Shown here piece after piece: positions 56,733 through 64,000 of a DNA stretch of 64,000 nt. Numbering within the stretch: the first letter of the stretch is position 1; each line of letters starts with the position of its first letter. The position numbers were made by a program, and so were the translations under genes. The stretch comes from Platycnemis pennipes (lineage: Eukaryota > Arthropoda > Insecta > Odonata > Platycnemididae). A model generated the notes under the pieces. That model was not told the DNA's origin. It was given only the letters and a program-made list of their open reading frames with translations, and did no database searches. Location: contig OW121858.1 in the NCBI GenBank assembly GCA_933228895.1, positions 31,023,859 through 31,087,858 on the forward strand. The letters are read 5' to 3'.

Positions 56733-58005
56733 CGAATGGTGATTACATGGAGGTCATTTAAATTTCATCTAAAATGTATCAAATTTCCATATGTGAAATT
56801 GATGTATGCATGCATCACAAATACATATGGAATTTAATGTATTTTTTTGTTGGAATACATCCGTATTTTCAATATAAATGAGAAAATCGTCGTTTTCGAT
56901 GAAAATATTCTGTTAAAAAGTAATCTGGATGCGTATTCATGGTCTACGAAAGTATTTATTACCTTTTGAAGACATCACTAGCGTTTAAATTGATGTAGAC
57001 TGTGAATTAAGAATTAAAGTGAGCGAATGGTGATTACATGGAGGTCATTTTCTATAATACATCAAATTTCCACATGTAAAACTGATGTATACATGCATCA
57101 ATTATACATATGGAAATTTTAAGTACTTTTCTCCTTGAATACATCTGTATTTTCCATATCAATGTGAAATGGGGAATGTGCATGAAATTTGTTTCTCGAA
57201 TATTAATGATGTACTTGATGTGAAATTTTCTCACCAATTTAAATATATAAGCCAAATTTTTCTACGCCCACCACAAAGATTATTAAATGATATTAAAATG
57301 TTACCGGAAATCAACAAAAGTCACGTGACTTGAAACGCCTTCTGATGTCACTGCAGGTTCCATATTGCTACGGAGACAGACATTTATTTTTAAAAGAAAA
57401 CGAAGTGAATATATTGTTTTGAGGTTTTTTGCCATTTCTCGAAAGAAACGATGACAGAAAAAATACTTAAAAAAATCACATTCCGACAATTTCCTTAGGT
57501 TGACTCCCTTATAGCGGCGTTCTTCTTAAAAAAAACCAGCGATTGCATAGACATAGTAGAAATTCTTGGGCACTACACAGGCATTATACAATTAATGGAC
57601 GATTTGCTCGTTACCATCCATACTACGTAAATAAAAAATCGAAATACAATCGTTTATTGCAATAAACAAATGAGATAAATACATACGTTATCGCCAAGTA
57701 TTCATTTAACAACTTACCTCCACGCATAGCAACAGATAAACAACGCCCTTAGTGATACTGTGCCGTGACATCATGCGATGACGTCGTGTTTTTAAGTTCC
57801 CGAAAAGGTACAATTTTCAAAGAGTAATATCTTTGTAAAACAACTTAATTCTTCAGCAAAATTTTCGCCAAGCACATTTTAGCTAATGAACTTCACATTC
57901 AAAGAGTTATAATCTATATTATTATTATTATTATTATAAAAAATAGTGCATGTTCCCCATTGGACGTTTTCATTGAAATTATTCTGTTAAAAAGGAATCA
58001 TGTTT
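56733..58005. repeat. Tandem duplication, second unit split by Fam-5c
   Basis: GTGAGCGAATGGTGATTACA occurs at 56736 and 57019. The units share ACATGGAGGTCATTT, ATCAAATTTCCA and ATACATATGGAA. After Fam-5c, ACGTTTTCATTGAAATTATT completes unit 2 and matches 56893-56915 of unit 1. Confidence 0.75.
57168..57961 (-). mobile_element. Fam-5 element, copy c
   Basis: 794 bp, inverted, AATGGGGAATGTGCATG to GTGCATGTTCCCCATT. Longer than the other copies because of a (TTA)n expansion at 57915-57937. Confidence 0.85.
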
Positions 58006-58386
58006 CAATAAATGGTGTATCCAATGAAGAAATTTTGCATATTCTGTGTTGACAGAGGCTGGAATCCAATGAGAACTCGTCTTACAGGAAAAAGGTTTTT
58101 AATTGTGTTTAAATAAAGTTGAGCAGTGAAAAAGGCAAAGTATACAAGATGAAAATGAAAAACAGTTTTTAGATGAAATAATTCCTGGATATTAAATGGT
58201 TCATAGACCAATTTGCGGCCATTTGTGCTGTATGGGTTAACTTCGCTTCCTGTCACTGGAAACGCTAGTTAACTTCATCATGTTACGAATTAATTAAATA
58301 TGTGCCAGGCACTTCATGGAAAGCCCATCAAAATATTGTTGGCTGTGAAATGGTTAGTGAAAGAAGTTGATGGTTCTTTCTTTCAG

Positions 58387-58518
58387 GACCCACTGCAAGT
58401 TGGAGAAGATGATGATCTTTCAGAGGCCGTGATTGAGATCAGTGACGAAGCTGACAGTGATTGGGAGCAGGATGGTGCCTCAGAGACACCAACTCGGGAC
58501 GGTCAACGTGAGAAAACG
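58387..58518 (+). CDS. ZAD zinc-finger gene C, exon 5 (acidic linker)
   Basis: 132 bp, 44 codons, phase 0. Acceptor TTCTTTCTTTCAG, donor ACG/GTGAGA. The peptide DPLQVGEDDDLSEAVIEISD is acidic. The upstream in-frame ATG at 58300 belongs to intron sequence. Confidence 0.85.
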
Positions 58519-58677
58519 GTGAGATTCAGAGCCCACGGTGATTTATACAAAATATGGTGCTCTTTCAATTTTAAACGCTAATTTAAGGTGGCCAATGTAG
58601 ATTGGTTGGTTGGTTATTTAGGGGAGGCGACCGACTGCTGAGGTCATTTGCGCCACATAGGATAGGTGGGTAATTGG

Positions 58678-59645
58678 TAGAGGTCCGTGAAAGTGGTTTT
58701 ATTTTTTGCCAAAATCTGTTTTAAAACTATGTGATTTCGGTGTTATAGAAAATCTTGGCGGTGTTATTATAATGTTACAATTTTTGCGCATTTCTAGGCG
58801 TTTTATTATTTTTGGTACACATTTTGTGAATGCTTATACTTTTATTAAGCATTTTACATAACAAGAAAGGCAGTGAAAGAAGCACGCATAACTAAACACA
58901 ATCAGAAACAAAGAAACTTGAACTGGGGGTGTGTCGATATGATTTTTTTTTTCATTGAAGCTCAGTCGAGCACCGAATATCCAACGATCCGTCCACTAAT
59001 AAGTAGCACCCCCTCTCCTCCTATCTTTCCTGTTACTTCCCCCCTTGCCTCAACTGCTAGTGCTTCCGTTCCCAGCCAGTGGCCGTGTTTAAGTCTACAA
59101 AATTGTTACATTAGGACCACACTAAATGTTTTCCTGCAACAAGTTATCCAATTACGCTGTCTACTGCGTCGCGGTGAGTCACCGGAATTACTGCTCGGCA
59201 TTGACGCGTGAGCTTATATTTCCGCTCCTCCGCGGCCGTGTTCAGCACATTATTGATTCAGAATATCTAATTCTTCAGGAGAGAAAGCACGTCATTCTAG
59301 ATATTTCTGAGAATTTCAGGATTGATAAATGTGAATCGAAGAGAGAGGCGGTGATTAGTTTAACGGCAAATTCCGGTGGAGACATCACTACAGTGCGCGA
59401 TATTACGCAAATGCGATATGCGCGACACAAAACAAGCTAATTGACCTTTGAATCGTAATGAGATAGAGCAAATGAACGTCAGCAGCGTTAAACAATGAAG
59501 GCTTAGGCTTTAATCGATTATGACTCTTTACATGTGATTTTTTCGCTAATTGACGTAAAGTTCGCGAAAAAGGCAAAATTTCATTTTATTTTCCGATTTC
59601 GCGGTATTTCGCGATATCGCGTCTCGCGAATTTCACGGATCTCTA
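58678..59645 (+). mobile_element. Fam-8 hAT-type element
   Basis: 968 bp, TAGAGGTCCGTGAAA to TTCACGGATCTCTA, with perfect 8-bp duplications GTAATTGG (58670-58677, 59646-59653). SINE copy 1 (GGGTAATTGGGTAATGG) is the empty site. Holds a CENP-B-like remnant; no full transposase. Confidence 0.9.
59270..59440 (+). pseudogene. CENP-B/psq-like helix-turn-helix remnant in Fam-8
   Basis: Frame with RKHVILDISENFRIDKCESK, REAVISLTANSGG and ITTVRDITQMR. Compared with Fam-3a it shares the order I-S/x-E-x-x-x-I, K-C/A-E/S, L-x-x-x-S-G, I-T-T-x-R-x. This is the layout of an N-terminal CENP-B/Tigger domain, ending at TAA. The rest of such a transposase is missing. Confidence 0.5.
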
Positions 59646-60066
59646 GTAATTGGGTAATAGTAGTTTTCAGGGAATGGAGGAAGGGTGGAGAGAAACTAGG
59701 CATTAGCCTACTCTTAACGAAAGGTGCCAAGGGGACCATGGCTTAACGTCCCATCCGACGGATGGAGTACTGAACTTGAAATGCCCTCCACTAGGCACTC
59801 AAGTGGGGATTGGGTGTCCATTGAAAAATCCGCCACAGCCGGGAATCGAACCTGGGCCCTCGGGATGGGAAGCCAGTACTCTAGCCACCACACCAACCCG
59901 ATCCCCGCCAATGTAGATACACATGCAGTGAACTCCCCATACAGCGCATGTATTGTAATTATTCGTGTAGGTTGAGTCGAAATCTAGACTAAGGTGTATC
60001 ACCATATTTATCCAAACAATACTCGTGGTTGTTCGGGGTAAATTGAGTCGAACAGGTTCAACTCAA

Positions 60067-60602
60067 ATGGAGGCATTTACTCGCAACCGAAATTGCAATT
60101 TTGTGAACGAAATCATTAAATGGAAACGAAAAAAGAATTTTAGTGAAAAAATTAATCTTCTAACCACAACCATTCATTTAATAAATCAAAAATTAAAATA
60201 AGCAAAAGGTGATGCCCACCGAAAAAGCTGCTGTGATAACACTGGTGTCATTTTCCTCCCGTCCTTGACTGCTCTTATGGGAAGGGAAGGGAGTGGAGGG
60301 GGGTTCTCCGGAAGGTCTGCTCGCACAGATGCTGTCACAATCGCTCCTATTGGCAGAGTCAGCTGTGTCCACCCCTTTGCGATAAGGCGAAGTAGCTTTG
60401 TGGGCTCAATTGTGATTGGACGGAGTCGATATACGTCAAAGGTTACACCACGCCCACTTTTCCGAAAGGGTTAAAAACATCAGTTTTTCTCCGCTTATAA
60501 CTCAAGAAATAATTGACAGATCAAAAAACGGAAAAATATGGGTTTTTTATTTTACAAACTCTTATCATATTCGGCAATAAAAAAAATATGGGATACTATC
60601 CC
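60067..60602 (-). mobile_element. Fam-2 repeat, copy f
   Basis: 536 bp inverted copy: CATTTACTCGCAACCGAAATTG at the left, the G-rich run, CACGCCCACTTTTCCGAAAG, and AATATGGGATACTATCCCA at the right in place of the usual GGTAAACGACCC. Confidence 0.78.
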
Positions 60603-61555
60603 AACATTACACTGATTTCAAAATAAACTCTTAATGAAGATTTTCTGATCGAACACTTTGAGTTATGATTGTCCATGCTGATTACTTCCTTCCTAGCCAA
60701 AACTCAAATTTTAATATCTGAAAACGAATGGTGATGAACAAGTTATGCATTGGCATATTGTAATTTTCTCTAGAAACATATGTAGTTTTCTATATAGGTA
60801 TATGTGTTGTAAGATTGGCTTATGTAGACGTCTGATTAATAAGATTATAATTCCTTGAATTTCATGTCAACGGAAATATTTTTTCAAAACAGTCTAAAAA
60901 TTTACAGAGTATCCGATGCTAGTCTGATGTTAGGATGTTGACGAAAATTGGCAGGCAGGTATTGTCCCTGATTAATGACTTACGAATCACCCCCCCTTTA
61001 TCAGGTTATAAATCCAATATCTTCAACAGAAAAGTTTGAAATGTTTTGTAACATTCATAACGCTTCAAATTACGCATCTTCCACCATGGGAAGTTAGGTC
61101 AGAGGTAAAGTAAGTACTTTATTAGTATTAAGAGCTTAAAATCACTACCCCTTCAACAAGAAGGAGAGTTGGACCAGGGGTAAATTGTACGGATCTCACT
61201 GTGGACGAGATTATTTCGAAACTCTCTCTCTCGACATTATTTTTCCATCGCAGTTTTGTTGTACTACCGTCCCTGGTTACAAATATTTTTAACATGTTCA
61301 GCCAGGATACATTTCACCTATCTTACGCACTAATTGCATAAATTACGTAATTAATACATAAATTTTTATTCAATTAATACCTAATTTGACCATACACGAG
61401 TATTATCGGGTTTTTAGCGGACATAGAGCCGATTTTACACTCACTTTACCCCATTCTGACACGTGTATGAACTGTTTTTACACCTTGGAAAAACTAGTTA
61501 TTATCCTGTATCTACACCAACTCTGAATACTTTGTGCTGTATGGGTCCTGATTGT
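60603..61555. other. Gene C intron 5, no recognised feature
   Basis: No supported frame or repeat partner. Confidence 0.35.
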
Positions 61556-62520
61556 CTGTGGATGTGTTATCTGTGCTGTGGATTACCTGTGCATAGCCAT
61601 TCTATTTAGTGCATCGGAAGTGGTCTCTAAGGTAAGTAACCTTTTGATATTTCCCTCCAATGGGTCGTTTACCATGATTTTTTTTGTCGAATCTGATAGA
61701 GTTTGTAAAATAAAAAGAACCGTATTTTTCCATTCTATGATCCGTCAATTAGTTCTCGAGTTATTAAGCGTCGAAAAACTGATGTTTTTAACCCTTTCGG
61801 AAAAGTGGGCGTGGTGCAACCTCTGACGTACATCGACTTCGTCCAATCACAACTGAGCCTGCAAAGCTACTTCGCCTTATCGCAATGGGGGATAGTACAT
61901 CTGACTCTGTCAATAGGAGCAGTTGTTAGACAGGATCTAGGCGAGCAGACCTTCCGTGAACCCCCCTCCACTCCCTTCCCTTCCCCTAAAATCAGTATAA
62001 GGATGGGAGGAAAATGACGTCAATGTTAGAACAGCAGCTTTTTCGGTGGGCATCACCATTTGCTTATTTTAATTTTTGATTTATGAGTGAATGGTTGTGG
62101 TTAGAAGATTAATTTTTTCACTAAAATTCATTTTTCGTTTCCATCTAACGATTTCGTGTACAAAATTGCAATTTTGGTTCTGAGTAAACCCCATTGTGAC
62201 TTTCAGTACAGCCCTACTGACTGGTGCGATGTCTTACGCCATGGCCTCGTGCCGTCCCCGAGGCTTTCGAACATTAAATTGTGGTCAGGACAGCTATACT
62301 GGATTCTTTGTTGTCGTAAAATGCTATTATGTACAGCGGGGATGTTTTCATTGGCAGATTATGATATATTCTTAGGGATTTTTTTTATTTTGGTGGTGCA
62401 CCGTAGAGAAATTAATTCGGAAAGAAACACACTGTGGATTATCCGAGTTTTCCGATTATCCGTTTACCAGTCATCAGCTCGGCAAATCGGGAGTATACTG
62501 AGTAAGCTAAAAGCACTGAC
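61556..62520 (+). mobile_element. Fam-6 Tigger/pogo-like fragment split by Fam-2g
   Basis: 61560-61659 (CTATTTAGTGCATCGG, CCCTCCAAT) and 62195-62350 (CAGTACAGCCCTACTGACTGG, GATGTCTTACGCC) are contiguous in the inverted copy at 8690-9020. It continues to GGATTATCCGAGTTTTCCGA near 62450, a repeat of ATTATCCG words typical of Tigger ends. Confidence 0.6.
61660..62194 (+). mobile_element. Fam-2 repeat, copy g
   Basis: 535 bp, TGGGTCGTTTACCATG to TCTGAGTAAACCCCA, all landmarks present. Inserted in the Fam-6 fragment, with the empty site at about 8900-8912. Confidence 0.85.
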
Positions 62521-62835
62521 ATTGTTCATGACATACATTTAAGGGTAGTTTCCTTCATCAATGAAATCAGAATTTATTTATTTACGAGTTGTACCCCATT
62601 TTTATGAACTTGGCTCCCATTCTTGGGCCAAGTTCACACAATGTGCTCAGTTAAATGAATAAAGTTTTATATTAGTATATATGTAATAGATATCACCGTA
62701 ATCACATCATACAGTTCTCAAGAAAAGGCTTAGAATGAGGATTGTCTTTTGTGAAAAAATGGCAGTTCCATTACATAGAGGCGCAATTCGAAATTGATGT
62801 CTTTAATTTAAAATAATAGTTTCAAATATTGATTG
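62521..62835. other. Gene C intron 5 with a Fam-1 end fragment
   Basis: 62543-62575 (AGGGTAGTTTCCTTCATCAA) is a solitary Fam-1 left end. Nothing else recognised. Confidence 0.45.
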
Positions 62836-63675
62836 AATAGGGTAGTTTCCTATTATTTTTTTATTGTCTTGATTGAAAGTTTATAACCTCTGGAGTATGT
62901 GTTTTAAGTCGTTCGATTTTTAAATGAAAGTATTTTTCCTCATTAATTAAAAAGGTGAAAAAAATCAATGGCGCGAAAACGCGATGGCCAAACTATTGCA
63001 TGCCGGTTAATCCTACGTGTGATGTCAAACTATTTCCTCTACCTGCCACCAGGTGATGCTGCGGATGCTTACAAGTAGACGCTGCACTCCGTTAAAGCTT
63101 ATTAACTAGTATCGGAGGTGTATTTATTTAGTTAATTTATTATAATTAACTTTTATTTGTTTATTTAATATTATTTATGCAGTTGATTAATTTAAAATCA
63201 GTTAGTATTCCTTTCACAAGTATACTGTGAAGTTCACCCATCGCCGCACGACCTTCACGCCATGCTTCGCGGTAGCAGAAGACACCACTAGCAGGATGTT
63301 CTTGAGCCTATAGTAAAAGGACTAATAATGCAATGTTTAACAGAGAAGACTTTTCCAACTTTGATAGTTTTCACAGGCTATTACTAATAAATATTCATTA
63401 GAGCTGAGGGGCCCTGAAATACAATGGTAAGTTCAGGAGATGAATTTTCCTATATGCCTTGCAACGTAAACTACATATACCTGTTACGTCAGCAAGAAGG
63501 CAGTGCACCCCGCCATTTCAGAGCCTTTGCAAATGGCCTTAAAATTAACATTTAATTCTCTAGTAAACTGGGATTTCTCAATACAAACTTTTTGCGTAAA
63601 ATAAATACATTTATGGCAGGGCAGAAATCGCAACCAATGAAGTCTGTTTTCTTTGGTGAAGGAAACTACCCGATT
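62836..63675 (-). mobile_element. Fam-1 element, copy e
   Basis: 840 bp, inverted. The left end AATAGGGTAGTTTCC is intact; the right end has one change (CTACCCGATT). The 40-codon frame is at 63307-63188 on the minus strand, without internal stops, but its final TGA is changed to TTA. Confidence 0.85.
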
Positions 63676-63734
63676 ATGTATATTCATTCATAAATGGAAC
63701 CTTGAAAATTTATTTTCGTCTTAATTTGTACTGC

Positions 63735-63822
63735 CACTGCCGATACACTAAATGGATTGGCGATGCATGGATAATCCTCAGCCCGGATAACAAGCACACG
63801 GATAATCGGGAGTTAACTGTAT
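63735..63822 (-). mobile_element. Fam-6 Tigger/pogo-like terminus
   Basis: CGATACACTAAATGGATTGG through ATAATCGGGAGTTAACTGTA: the complement of a TA-flanked CAGTTAACTCCCGATTAT end, as in Tigger-type elements. Confidence 0.6.
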
Positions 63823-63887
63823 ATCATTCCTGATCAGCATTGTGAATTTTCTAATGAGATTAATTCCATCGAAATTAATTCTTACAG

Positions 63888-64000
63888 GAATCCTCAGAAC
63901 ACTATGTCGATACAGCAACAATACAAAGGGTGCATTCGGTGAGCAGAGACACGGATGTCGATACGTCGGAGGACGGCAGTACGATGGGGCAAGGCGTCCA
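63888..64000 (+). CDS. ZAD zinc-finger gene C, exon 6 (partial)
   Basis: Acceptor AATTCTTACAG. The frame continues in phase 0 as ESSEHYVDTATIQRVHSVSR to the window end (113 bp). An internal TCG/GTGAGC at about 63938 could be a donor, in which case the exon is only about 50 bp. Polar and acidic like the other linker exons. Zinc fingers are expected to the right of the window. Confidence 0.7.

Larger units (their letters stand above)
58597..59907 (-). mobile_element. tRNA-derived SINE, family 2, copy 2, split by Fam-8
   Basis: The head on the minus strand near 59905-59835 has GTTGGTGTGGTGGCTAGAGT and GGTTCGATTCCCGGC. The body continues to 59646, then from 58677 to 58597 (CGCAAATGACCTCAGCAGTC). 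Agrees with copy 1 at 33364 throughout, except for the inserted element. Confidence 0.85.

Noticed and set aside
58300..58581. Open frame starting at ATG 58300 as an independent gene
   Set aside because: It is gene C exon 5 read through its acceptor (TTCTTTCTTTCAG); the upstream codons are intron.

Overview
The window reads as nuclear DNA of an arthropod, most likely an insect. It is AT-rich, intron-rich and packed with transposon remnants. Its only convincing host genes are exons of zinc-finger-associated-domain (ZAD) C2H2 transcription factors, a family that expanded in insects. The species cannot be named from the sequence.

Host genes. Three ZAD-type genes form a cluster. Gene A (minus strand) has ZAD exon 1 at 18011-18145, ZAD exon 2 at 10355-10519 and an acidic linker exon at 7749-8009; its zinc fingers must lie left of the window. 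Gene B (minus strand) seems complete: exons 41405-41539, 40118-40264, 32137-32394 and 25486-26142, about 398 residues ending in five C2H2 fingers. Gene C (plus strand) has exons 42173-42331, 45566-45733, 52235-52339, 54900-55010 and 58387-58518, plus an exon from 63888 that runs off the right edge. All recognised introns are phase 0, and the ZAD is split at the same codon in all three genes, so they are paralogues. B and C are head to head, 633 bp apart between start codons.

Mobile DNA. Introns and spacers are filled with nested elements. (1) piggyBac type: a 3.4 kb composite at 47271-50641 holding a nearly full transposase broken by two in-frame stops, and a 2.7 kb relic at 36194-38874. Both sit at TTAA inside copies of another repeat. 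(2) Repeat families with inverted termini, labelled here Fam-1 (AATAGGGTAGTTTCC, five full copies), Fam-2 (ATGGGGTCGTTTACC, seven), Fam-3 (CAGGGTGGC, two, 5-bp target duplications), Fam-4 (CAGGGTTTATAGG, four), Fam-5 (AATGGGGAA, three), Fam-6 (Tigger/pogo-like), Fam-7 and Fam-8 (hAT-like, perfect 8-bp duplications), several TTAA-flanked elements and several single-copy inverted-repeat elements. (3) 3' ends of non-LTR retrotransposons with reverse-transcriptase C-terminal remnants. (4) tRNA-derived SINEs.

Most informative points. Several insertions have an empty site in a paralogous repeat within the window, which gives a relative order of events. Fam-1 keeps a 40-codon frame without indels in five copies. 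Fam-3 and Fam-8 carry a CENP-B/psq-like helix-turn-helix remnant although their termini look hAT-like. A Fam-4 copy contains a near-perfect palindrome of about 200 bp. The splice acceptor of gene C exon 2 abuts a (TTA)n tract resembling a retroposon tail. No rRNA genes, functional tRNA genes, CRISPR arrays or operons were seen. I saw no clearly new host system; the novelty lies mainly in the mobile elements.
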